Under the pieces are notes generated by a model, which ran no database searches, was not told the DNA's origin, and saw nothing but the letters and a program-made list of their open reading frames with translations. A stretch of DNA of 64,000 nt from Elephas maximus indicus (lineage: Eukaryota > Chordata > Mammalia > Proboscidea > Elephantidae): NCBI RefSeq assembly GCF_024166365.1, contig NC_064825.1, positions 104,546,480 through 104,610,479 on the forward strand, read 5' to 3'. A program made the translations under genes and the position numbers. How positions within the stretch are numbered: position 1 is the first letter of the stretch; each line of letters begins with the position of its first letter. Shown in pieces: positions 46,317 through 55,339 of this stretch.

Positions 46317-46931
46317 ATTAGCCATTATAGAGATGTAAATCAAAACTACAATGAGATATCTGACATCCCTGCAAAAACGGCAATGATGAAAAAGACAGAA
46401 AACAACAAATTCTGGTGAGGTTGTGGGGAGATTAGACCTCTTATACATTGCTGTTGGGACTCTAAATGGTACAACCACTGTGGAAAACAGTATTGTGCTT
46501 CCTCAAAAAGTTAGAAATGGAAATACCTTATAATTCAGCAACTCTACTCCTAGGTATATATCCAAGAGATGTAACAGCAATGACACAAATAGACATGTGC
46601 ACATCAGTGTTCATTGCAGCATTATTCACAATACTGAAAAGATGGAAACAACCTAAGAGCCCATCAACAGATGCATGGATAAACAAATTGTTGTACATAC
46701 ATACAATGGAATACTACCTATACCACTATAAAGAATAATGGGTCAGAAAACATAACATGAATGAATCTAGAGGACATTAAGCTGAGTGAAATAATTCAAT
46801 CACAAAAGGACAAATATTGTATGATCCCATTATAATAAAAAGACAAGAATAGGTATACACACAGAAAGAAACATTCTTTGACAGTTACCAGAGATGGGAG
46901 AGGGAAGGATACGGATCACTTTCTCGATAGT

Positions 46932-47092
46932 CCAAACCAAAACCATTGCCATCAAGTCAATTCTGACTCATAGCCACTCTATAAAACAGAGTAGAACTAC
47001 TTCCTAGGGCTTCTAAGGAGAAGCTGGTGGATTCACACTATTGACATTTTGGTTAGCAGCCAAGCTCTTAACCACTCTGCTGCTGGGGCTCT
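46932..47092 (-). repeat. AfroSINE, short class, nested in L1
   Basis: TCCAAACCAAAACCATTGCC to CTCTGCTGCTGGGGCTC in reverse orientation, inside the L1 3' region. Confidence 0.87.
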
Positions 47093-47242
47093 TCCTCTAG
47101 ATAGTAGACATTTATTATTTTTGTGGATGGTAAAAGCAATACCAATATGGTTGAAGTCTGCACAACCTGATGAAGGTAAATGAAGATACTGAGAAATACA
47201 CAAGAAAAAGGGAAAACTTCGGTAAATACTATAACAAATAAG

Positions 47243-47750
47243 TGTCTTAGTCATCTAATGCTGCTATAACAGAAATACCACAAGTGGACGGCTTTAACAA
47301 AGAGAAATTTATTCTCTCACAGTCAGGTAGGTTACAAGTCCAAATTCAGGGCATCAGCTCCAGGGGAAGCCTTTCTGTCTCTGTCAGCTCTGGAGGAAGG
47401 TTCTTGTCATCAGTCTTCTCTTGGTCTAGGAGCATCTCCGTGCTGGAATCTCAGGTCCAAAGGATGCACTCTGCTCCCAGTACTGCTTTCTTGGTGGTAT
47501 GAGTTTCCCCTGTCTCTCTGCTCACTTCTTTCTTTTATATCTCAGAAGAGATTGGCTTAAAACACTATCTAATCTTATGGACCTAATCAACAGAACTGCT
47601 GTTAATCCATCTTATTACATCATAGTGATGCGATTTACAGCACACGGGGAAATCATATCAGATGATAAAATGGTAGACAATCATACAAGGGAATCATGAC
47701 TTAGCAAAGTTGACAGATATTTTTTAGGGAACATAATTCAATACATGACA
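47243..47750 (-). mobile_element. ERVL-MaLR solo LTR fossil, nested in L1
   Basis: A 508-bp reverse-orientation LTR, from TGTCTTAGTCATCTAATGCT to ATTCAATACATGACA. It shares a distinctive middle (GGTCCAAAGGATGCACTCTG) with the partial LTR at 51451-51717, so those two belong to one subfamily. No internal region. Old. Confidence 0.85.
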
Positions 47751-48859
47751 CGTAGGTAGATATATATCCATATATGTATATGGGAAGGCATATGCGGATG
47801 TATGCACATGCATGTATAGGTGTGTCTGCAGGCCTATGTATATCCATGCTTGTGTGTGCTGCATATATATCCATATACATAATAAAGCACATGGGTGCAA
47901 AATTACAGAGACTTCCTCGACATGACATATCCTAAAAACTCCCTCCCAGGATTAGTTTACTGGGTTAAAAAGCTTAGGATGATAAGTCACGTGAGATAAC
48001 ACAGTCCATTGGCTTAACATAGTTCATAAAGTTAATGTTCTACACTCTAGTTTGATAAGTAGAGTCTGGGGGATTAAAAGTTCGCAAGTGCTCCTCTAAG
48101 ATACAACTCTATTCATCTGGAACAAAAGAGAATGAAGGAAACCAAAGACTCAGAGATGAAACTAATCCACAGGACTAATAGCCCGAATGAACCATAGTTT
48201 CTTCTAACCTGAAACCAGAAGAACTAGATGGGCCCAGCTATGACTACTGACCATTCTGACCTGGGACACCATAGAAGGTCCCAGATAGAATGGGAGAAAA
48301 ATGTAAAACAAAACACAGATTTCTGGAAAAAAAAAAAAAAGTCACACCTACTGAACCAATAGAGACTAGACAAATGCCTGAGGCTCTGACCCTAAGATAG
48401 CCTTTAAATTGGCACTGAAGCCACTCCTGGAGGTCACTTTTCAGCCAAATAATAGATTGGCTTATAAAATAAACAATATCATCCATGAGTAATGTGTCAC
48501 TTAAACAATCAACTGTATGAGACAAAATGGTCAACATTTACCCAAAAGCAAAGATGAGAATTCAAGGAGGGGAAGGGAAACTAGATCAATGGAAACAGAA
48601 CACAGAATGGAAATAATGAGAATGCTGACAAGGGGTGAGAATTATAACCAAAGCCATGGAAAATCTGCATAAAAACTGTTAAATCAGAACCTAGTTTGCT
48701 GTGTAAACTTTCACCTAAAAAACAATAAAACACTAACAAAAAAACTCAAAATATTAATGAGACCATTTTCCTTTTTATGTAATAATACAGTAAAATTTGT
48801 GAAAGCTGGAACCTGTGTAAGGCAGCAATGTCAGAAAAAGAAAACTCAAATATTTTCCA

Positions 48860-49330
48860 CCATGAGCTGAGCAAGATGGTGAAGTACTCTGGACAGTGGC
48901 TGAGGTGTTGAAGAGTCAGGGTGAGTTCAGAAGCGGGAGAGAGGAGGATCAGGGACTGCCCAGATGCTGGGAGATCCTACCTGCTAACAGCCAGAGCACT
49001 GGCTCATGGCAGCCATTTTGAGACAGGGCAAGACAACACCCCAATAAGGGAACATGGAACAGAAGCTAATCTGAGGAAGCTGTAGCCTGATTTTTTTTTT
49101 AACACAACTCTAATTGGCATGAGAGTTTGAAGTACACACAATTGGAAGGGGGTGAAGGGAAACCATGGTGCTGTGAGAGAGTGCTGCTGAATCTTGCTGA
49201 GGCCCAAGAAGGAAGGACACTAGGAACGGAAGGAACTGTAAGGGCAGCAAAGCAAGGAGCATACTTTAGACCAATAGGCAACACAGAGGGAAACAGCTGG
49301 CTCCCTGCACACAGTGGGAAACTTTGGGAA
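48860..49330 (+). repeat. Unclassified, possibly L1 5' UTR-like
   Basis: Moderately GC-rich sequence (CATGAGCTGAGCAAGATGGT, later GGCAGCCATTTTGAGACAGG) that resembles the openings of L1 5' UTRs or promoters. It lies between an L1 3' end and an RTE fragment. The assignment is only a suggestion. Confidence 0.3.
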
Positions 49331-49610
49331 AGCCAGAATGCTTCTTGGAAGCAAAGATGCTAAGACTTCATCTCACATGCTTTGAACATGTTATCAGGAG
49401 GAATCGGTCCCTGGAAAAGGCCCTTAAGCAGAGGGCCATCAAAAAAAAAAGGAAGACCCTCAAAGAGACACATTGACAAAGAGGCTGCAACAATGGCCTT
49501 AAACCCAGCAATGATTGTGAGGATGGCACAGGACAGGGCAGTTTTTCCTTTTGTTTTGCAAGGAGTCACGATGAGTTGGAACCTACTACAAGGCATCTAA
49601 CAACAACAAT
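49331..49610 (+). mobile_element. RTE-clade LINE 3' fragment
   Basis: AAGCCAGAATGCTTCTTGGA to AAGGCATCTAACAACAACAA; only the last part of the C-terminal domain and the tail. Confidence 0.85.
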
Positions 49611-50762
49611 TGTTAATGATCGTGAATATCTTTTCATATGTTTGTTGACTGCTTGGATGTCCTCTTTAGTGAGTATTCTGTTCATGTCCTTTGCCCATTT
49701 CGTGATTGGGCTGTTTGTCTTTTTGTTGTTGAGTTGTTGCAGTTTTCTATAGAATTTAGAGATCAGGTCCTTATTGGATAAGTTGTTTCCAAAGAATTTT
49801 TCCCAGTCTGTAGATTATCTATTTATTCTTTTAATAAAGTCTTTTTGTGAGCATAAGTTTTTAATTTTTATGAGGTCCCAATTTTCTATTTCATCTCCTG
49901 TTTGTGCATGTATTATGTTTGTTATCCTATATTTACAAAAGATTAGGTCCCATAGTTTTCTTCCAAGGATTTTATGGTTTTAGGTTTAATATTTAGTTCT
50001 TTGATTCATTTTGAGTTAATTTTTGTGTATGGTGTGTTCAATTTTTCTACAGGTGAGTATCCAGTTTTGACAGCACCATTTATTAAAGAGACTGTTTCTG
50101 CCCCGCTGAATGGACTTTGACTCCTTGTCAAAAATCAGTTGTTCGTAGATGGATGGGTTTAATTCTGAGTTCTCAATTCTGTTCCAGTGGTCTATGTATC
50201 TATTGCTGAACAAATGCCAGCCTGTTTTGATTAGAGTGGCTGCATAGTATGTTTTGATATCGGGGAGTGTAAGGCCTCCTGTTTTGTTCCTTTTCTTCAA
50301 TATTGCTTTGACTATTCAGGGTTTCTTTCCTTTCCATATGAAGTCAGTCATTAGTTCTTCCATTTTAGTAAAGAATGTTGTCGAGGTTTGTATCAGGATT
50401 GTATTTTATCTCTACATTGCTTTAGGTACAATTGACATTTTCACTATATGGTCTTCCAGTCCATGAGCACAGGGTGCCCTTCCATTTTTCTAGGTCTCTT
50501 TTATTCTCTTTTGGCAATGTTTTATCATTTTCATTGGATAAGTCTTTTATGTCCCTGGTTAGGTTAATTCCTAGGTGTTTTATTGATTTAGGGCTAATGG
50601 TCTTGTTTTCTTGATGTCTTTTTTGGAGTAGTCTTTATTAGCATAGAGGAACCCAACTGATTTTTGTGTTTTACTCTTATAACTTGCAACATTGCTAAAT
50701 TCTTCTACTAGTTCCCGCAGTTTTCTTGTGTAATCTTTAGGGCCTTCTATGAGACTAGTTTT
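49611..50762 (-). mobile_element. L1 LINE ORF2 fragment, antisense
   Basis: The minus-strand frame 50300-50016 reads KKRNKTGGLTLPDIKTYYAA, followed by TLIKTGWHLFSNRYIDHWNR, a typical L1 ORF2 C-terminal segment. Further upstream (50700-50640) [16 protein letters not shown] is the FLYTN region. The 3' UTR is absent at 49611, so the copy is truncated at both ends. Related in position to, but distinct from, the + strand L1 at 42615. Confidence 0.88.
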
Positions 50763-50775
50763 TTTTTTTTTTTTT

Positions 50776-51450
50776 TTGGTAATGGCACATGTGGCACCAA
50801 ATGTGGATGTAGTAAGCAAAGCACAACCAAAGTAAAATATGAGTGAGCATACATGGATAAGTATAGTCTTAATGGTATACAGGTAGTTACACAGATGAGA
50901 ACAGATAGAAATATCTATTAAAAAAAAAAAAAACCATTGCCGTAGAGTTGATTTCAACTCATAGTGACCCTATAGGACAGAGTAGAACTGCCCCATAGAG
51001 CTTCCAATGAGTTCCTGGTGGATTCAAACTGCCAACCTTTTGGTCAGCAGCCATAGCTCTTAACCACTATACCACCAGGGTTTCTGAAATATCTATAAAA
51101 AAAAAAAAATAGGTACTTGTAAATACAAATATCTGGGTACAAGCATATAGATTCGTCCAAGACACAAATACGTATACTCCACAGGCATAATCGAACTCCT
51201 TCCATGATTGATTTTTGGGGTTTGAAAGCTAAGTACCATAGTTTCACGGGATAACTCAGTCAATTGTCATAACATGGTTCACAAAAATCATGATCTACAT
51301 CCCAGCAAAGTGACTAGTGTCTAGAATTAAAAGCTTGAGAGCTGACCATTTAAGACACAATTACTTGTCTCTCCTGTCCAGAAGCAAAACAGCCAAGGGT
51401 AACCAAAACTCCAAGAAGGGACAACTCTACATAAGCCACAATCTCATCTG
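50776..51450 (+). mobile_element. L1 3' UTR-like fragment
   Basis: From about 51190 (GGTTTGAAAGCTAAGTACCA to GAGAGCTGACCATTTAAGAC) this aligns with the 3' UTR of the L1 at 47955-48115 (AAAGCTTAGGATGATAAGTC and on). The first 128 bases follow a T run and recur at 52242-52366. A SINE with a perfect target-site duplication lies inside. Confidence 0.65.
50919..51085 (-). repeat. AfroSINE, short class, with perfect target-site duplication
   Basis: GAAATATCTAT at 50908-50918 and 51086-51096 is an 11-bp duplication. The body has an A-rich start and runs ACCATTGCCGTAGAGTTGAT to ACCACCAGGGTTTCT. This insertion joins 50776-50918 and 51097-51450 as one interrupted older sequence. Confidence 0.93.
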
Positions 51451-51717
51451 TCCAGGTCCAAAGGACACGCTCTGCTCCCAGCACTGCTTTCTTGGTGGTA
51501 TGAGGTCCCCCCTCTCTGCTTGTTTCCCTTTCCTTTTATCTCTCGTATATTAGATCAGGAATGTGACCTTAGTAAGGGTGTTACAATCCTACCCTAATCC
51601 TCTTTAACAAAAAATTACAGTCACAAAATGGAGGAAAACCACACAATACTGGGAATCAAGGCCTAACCAAGGAGACACATATTTTTTTTGGGGGGGGGCA
51701 CAATTCAATCCATGACA
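51451..51717 (-). mobile_element. ERVL-MaLR LTR fossil, partial
   Basis: GTCCAAAGGACACGCTCTGC to AATTCAATCCATGACA, matching the 5' LTR half of the copy at 47243-47750. About half the LTR is missing. A G-rich run near 51691 precedes the end. Confidence 0.78.
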
Positions 51718-52120
51718 TGTGATATATATGATAGTTGGTTGTTATATATGTATATATTTATATTTATAAAAATATCTGTATTTAATTATATAAATATTTA
51801 CTTTCATAGGTAGATACATAGATCAAGATCATCCATATACTTATTTTGGTCATTGCTCGATATCTTTCTATCCAGGAAAGAATGTCTCTATAGGAAACCC
51901 AATTACTATATGAGACTTACTTGATAAAACTAGGTTATGGTCTCAAGAATCCATAGCCTGAAATATTCCTCTTCAAAAGGAAGTGTATCTACTGGACAGA
52001 CAGGCCACTAATCAGTGAAACATTCCCTGCACCAGGTCTGTGTCTGATATCTAATGAAAAGTTTCAATTTCTTGATATATTTAGTTCTATATTTCCAAGC
52101 CAAAACAGACAAACAAAAAA

Positions 52121-52380
52121 AGCCCATTGCTGTTGAGTCAATTCCGACTTATAGCCAATCTATCAGACAGAGTAGAACTGCCCCATAGGGTTTCCAAGGA
52201 GCGGCTGGTGGGTTGAATAGCTGATCTTTTTTTTTTTTTTTTTGGTAATGGCATATGTGGCGCCAAATGTGCAGGTAGTAAGCAAAGCACAACCAAAGTA
52301 AAATATGAGTGAGCATACATGGATAAGTATAGTCACATTGGTACACAGGGAGTTACACAGTACCACCAGAGCTCATACAC
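52121..52380 (-). repeat. AfroSINE interrupted by the 52242 fragment
   Basis: The left part 52121-52225 (AGCCCATTGCTGTTGAGTCA to GTTGAATAGCTGATC) is a reverse SINE. Its head end appears to resume at 52367 with TACCACCAGAGCTC, after an intervening poly(T)-led piece of about 140 bp. Part of the SINE between the two is missing. Confidence 0.7.
52242..52366. repeat. Second copy of the 50776 fragment, inside a SINE
   Basis: GGTAATGGCATATGTGGCGC to GGGAGTTACACAG, about 92% identical by hand to 50776-50893. Both copies start immediately after 15 or more T. On the minus strand they read as a transcript end followed by poly(A), with CAAAGCACAACCAAAGTAAA in the centre. Either an L1 3' UTR piece or a minus-strand retrocopy; not resolved. 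Confidence 0.75.
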
Positions 52381-53315
52381 TTCCAAGCAGGGAGTCTCAC
52401 CTCATTTCCATAGATATCTTCTCTCTTTGGATGAATTATTATAACATTGACCCTTTTTCTCTATATGTCAGTTGCTATCTTTTTTTATTATATATGATCT
52501 CATCCATGACATGTTCATTGTTACAATATAATCCTCACAATTTTATAAAATTGTTACCAATTTAATAACAAAAAGATGTGGGCAGTGTCCATTGACTAAA
52601 GTTTCAACAAAAAATGTACATAGAACTAAATTAAATGGATGAATAATGATTAATATGATGAACAAAAAAATTATATTAAAGTACACAGGAAAAATTATGG
52701 CTCAATGCAGTTAATATTTATTACAACTGGAATTGTCTTTATTTGAATATAAGTTCATGAGTTGCTCACTGTATGTGCTCAAGAGGGAAGTAAAAGGATG
52801 TTCTTTTTTTATTTTTTTAAGGATTTTACAAAAGGGAGTCAAGCACCAATAAGGGCTTAATTAGCTTATATGTATGCTCCTATGAGATTCTCATGGTGAC
52901 CCTACCCTACTGACTGTTGAGCCAGAAAAGACCAGATTCAGTAGTGCCAAAACTTATTTGCCAACAAAATAAATCAGCCAGAAATAGGGACAAATTATCA
53001 AACTTGGGTGAAAACCATGGAGGAAAGAAGCTCAAACCAGAATGCACAAAAGAGTGAGGTGAAGCCATATACACAACACGATCTGGCTCACATACTGCAA
53101 GAGAACAAGGATTATAACCCCAGAGAACACAAGTGGGGAGTGGGCTTGCGCTGCCACAAATATTAACGTACTTGATGTTCTGTTACTTTATGTGACATTG
53201 GCTTAAAATAAATGGGTCTGTGCTGACTCTACCAATGTCCTCAGACATACTTCTGGGAGATAATGCTATTGCCTACATCAGGATAAGAATACTTTTTCTC
53301 CTCAATAAATCCAAT
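52381..53315. other. Intergenic, downstream of OR-3, nothing recognised
   Basis: AT-rich; no gene or clear repeat. Confidence 0.5.
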
Positions 53316-53321
53316 TTTATT
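53316..53321 (-). promoter_or_regulatory. Candidate polyadenylation signal of OR-3
   Basis: TTTATT on the + strand (AATAAA on the minus strand), 52 nt beyond the OR-3 stop codon. Confidence 0.45.
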
Positions 53322-53373
53322 TAAATTGTGACAGAATTAACAAGTACAATCTTCTGTTCTTTGCCACCTCAAG

Positions 53374-54288
53374 TCATAGCTTGTCCCACCATAACTTTCT
53401 CATGGCATTTTTAATGTCTGCGTTCCTCAGAGTATAAATCAGAGGGTTGTGCAAGGGTGTCCCAATAGTGTAAAACACAGCCACCATCTTGTCCACTGGA
53501 AATGTGATTGGAGGGCGAGTGTATGTGAATATACACAGAAGAAAGAATAAGATGACAGCACTAATGTGGGAAGTGCAGGTAGAGAGGGCTTCCTTTCTTC
53601 CTTCTGTGCTCTTGTTACTCAGAGAGCGTAAGATGAAAATATAGGAGATGATCAGGATTATGAAACTCACCATGCATATGGCCCCACTATTAAACACTAT
53701 GAGTAGATTTATGACATAAGTATCCATGCAGACAAGTTTCAACAAAAGTTGTACATCACAGAAATAGTGGTCAATAACATTGGGGCCACAGAAGGGTAAT
53801 TTCAAAACCAAGAAAATCTGTACCAATGAATGGATGCGAGATCCCACCCAAGCCAGATTCAAAAATTCATCACAGACACACTGGCTCATGATGGTTGTGT
53901 ACCGCAGGGGTTTGCAAATGGCCACATAGCGATCAAAGGCCATGAGTATGAGCACGGAAATCTCCATGCACCCAAAAAAATGGGCAGCAAAAATCTGAGT
54001 CATGCACTCATTGTAGGAGATGACTTTCTTCTTAGATATAGCATCTATAATCAACCTGGGAGCTGTGGTTGTTGAGTAGCAGGCATCAGCAAAGGACAAG
54101 TAGAAAAGGAAGAAGTACATGGGGCCCCCTAACATCTGACTGTATCTGATGGTCATCACAATAAATAAGTTCGCCAGCAGAGTTGCAAGGTGGAGAAACA
54201 AGAAGACCACAAACACTATTTTCTCCTTCACAACATCCTGTGTTAACCCAGACAGAATGAACTCAGTCACACTGCTGTTCAGCTCCAT
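53374..54288 (-). CDS. Olfactory receptor family 4, OR4C11-like (OR-3), intact but with unusual residues
   Basis: A 304-aa seven-transmembrane odorant receptor, paralog of OR-2. Present: sequon N4-S-S, PMYFF 56-60, Cys95 with loop cysteines Cys177 and Cys187, MAFDRYVAIC 116-125, SY 215-216, ALSTCTSH 234-241, NPLIYTLRN 281-289. Unusual against OR-2 and the family: A39 for the TM1 Gly of GN, G55 before PMYFF for Ser, D140/E141 at the start of TM4, E233 for the Lys of KALSTC, L251 for the Pro of PCIF in TM6, and H280 before NPLIY. The frame is unbroken, so either the gene is diverging in function or constraint is relaxed. The frame stays open upstream to 54414, but MELNSSVTEF aligns with the family start and a splice acceptor lies 42 nt before it, so the ATG at 54288 is chosen. 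Confidence 0.93.
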   Translation of the reverse strand: MELNSSVTEFILSGLTQDVVKEKIVFVVFLFLHLATLLANLFIVMTIRYSQMLGGPMYFFLFYLSFADACYSTTTAPRLIIDAISKKKVISYNECMTQIFAAHFFGCMEISVLILMAFDRYVAICKPLRYTTIMSQCVCDEFLNLAWVGSRIHSLVQIFLVLKLPFCGPNVIDHYFCDVQLLLKLVCMDTYVINLLIVFNSGAICMVSFIILIISYIFILRSLSNKSTEGRKEALSTCTSHISAVILFFLLCIFTYTRPPITFPVDKMVAVFYTIGTPLHNPLIYTLRNADIKNAMRKLWWDKL

Positions 54289-54330
54289 GGTTACAGTTGA
54301 CGTGAAAGGATGCACTGAGAAATGGTTTCT

Positions 54331-54346
54331 CTGCAAAGAGAAGGGT
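54331..54346 (-). promoter_or_regulatory. Probable 3' splice site of OR-3 coding exon
   Basis: On the minus strand CACCCTTCTCTTTGCAG precedes a 42-nt leader, matching the position (41 nt) and sequence of the OR-2 site. It means the upstream in-frame codons at 54331-54414 are probably intron. Confidence 0.6.
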
Positions 54347-54416
54347 GTAGGTGGTGATTTGGCAAGAGCAGCAGACTCGGAGCCTAAACTATAACTGTAT
54401 AATTCTAATTCCATTC

Positions 54417-54704
54417 TAGTTCAGTGATAGAAATCTTGCCTTCAGAGTGGACCTGGTTGTTTCCCAGCTGAGGCACCACATGTGCAGCCACAAACCCATC
54501 TATCGATGGAGGCTTGCTTGTTTCAATGCTGCTGAATGGTCTCAGCTGAGCCTCCAGACTAAGATGGAGCAGAAGGGAAGGCCTGGCAAACTACTCCGGA
54601 ATATCAGTGAATGAAAACCCTGTGGATCATTATAGTGCGATCCCATGTTGTGCATGTGGTCACTGTAAGTCACAGATGACTTGATGGCAGCTAACAACGA
54701 CATA
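54417..54704 (+). repeat. tRNA-Gly-headed afrotherian SINE with RTE tail
   Basis: The head TAGTTCAGTGATAGAAATCT, then TTGCCTTCAGAGTGGACCTG, follows tRNA-Gly(GCC) (TGGTTCAGTGGTAGAATTCTCGCC, anticodon region included). The body contains GGAAGGCCTGGCAAACTACT and the end GATGGCAGCTAACAACGACA is the RTE-like tail. It sits about 85 bp upstream of the OR-3 acceptor, hence in its inferred last intron. A second, headless copy is at 13850-14003. Confidence 0.78.
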
Positions 54705-54849
54705 ATCAGTTGGGAATTTTTTTTTTTCTTTTTTATGCTGATGTCCATGCTTTAACCACAGGCATTGACTAAATGTCTTCCTTGTGGGTCTAAGACATTT
54801 TGGGGGGAGAAAATAAAAACCCACAGGCAATTTTGCTCTCTGACAAATT

Positions 54850-54945
54850 CTGAGAACTGCTTATTTTGCTTTATGACTTTGAACAAGTCACTTTGATACC
54901 CTGAAACTTTTTCTTCATGTAAAACTTAGATTGTAGTAGAATCTT
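54850..54945 (+). repeat. MIR-like SINE fragment
   Basis: GACTTTGAACAAGTCACTTT and CTTTTTCTTCATGTAAAACT follow the MIR core. Confidence 0.55.
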
Positions 54946-54968
54946 GGTAAGTGTATGTAAGAATCCTT

Positions 54969-55111
54969 TGGAGCCCCGTTGGTGTGGTTAAGAGCTCAGC
55001 TGCTAACCAAAAAATCGGCAGTTCAAATCCATCAGCTGCTCCTTGGAAATCCTATGGAATGATTCTGCTCTGTCCTACAGGTTCACTAGGAGTCAGAATT
55101 GACTTGATAAT
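54969..55111 (+). repeat. AfroSINE, short class
   Basis: GGAGCCCCGTTGGTGTGGTT to AGTCAGAATTGACTTGATAA. Confidence 0.86.
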
Positions 55112-55139
55112 GTTTCTTTTTTTTTTTCTTTTTGGTTAA

Positions 55140-55339
55140 AAAGCCCTTGTAGTGCAGTGGTTAAATGCTAGGTTGCTAACTGAAAAGTTGGCGGCTGGAA
55201 CCCACCAGCCCTCCTGTGAGTGAGAGATGTGGCAGCCCACTTTCCTGAAGATAACAGCTTTGGAAACCCTATGGAGCAGTTCTACTCAGTCCTGTAGGGT
55301 CGCTACGGGTAGGAATCGATTTGATGGCAACAGTTTTTT
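55140..55339 (+). repeat. AfroSINE, long class
   Basis: AAGCCCTTGTAGTGCAGTGG to TCGATTTGATGGCAACAG, with the middle TGAGAGATGTGGCAGCCCAC. It lies tail-to-head behind the previous copy. Confidence 0.87.

Larger units (their letters stand above)
42615..48745 (+). mobile_element. L1 LINE 3' half, interrupted by several later insertions
   Basis: Segment 42615-42773 encodes L1 ORF2 in three-frame reading (around GGGTTCCTCTACACTAACAA, FLYTN). It resumes at 45233 with AAATACCTAGGAATAAACCT (KYLGINL) and runs through the ORF2 C-terminus (for example IPYNSATLLLGIYPRD at 46517-46564) to the 3' UTR ending AACTTTCACCTAAAAAACAA at 48700-48722. Inserts inside it are the MaLR fossil 42774-45232, an RTE end 46218-46316, an AfroSINE 46932-47092 and a MaLR LTR 47243-47750. 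It is 5'-truncated and non-functional. It is the oldest layer of the stack. Confidence 0.88.

Noticed and set aside
48860-50762. Twin-primed inverted L1 (5' UTR on +, ORF2 on -)
   Set aside because: The 5' UTR assignment is weak, an RTE fragment lies between, and the L1 3' UTR and poly(A) are missing, so one inverted insertion is not supported.
54289-54414. 42-residue N-terminal extension of OR-3
   Set aside because: Family alignment starts at MELNSSVTEF and a splice acceptor conserved with OR-2 lies inside the extension.
54417-54490. Possible tRNA-Gly gene
   Set aside because: The stem pairings are degraded and the sequence runs straight into a SINE body and tail, so it is a SINE head.
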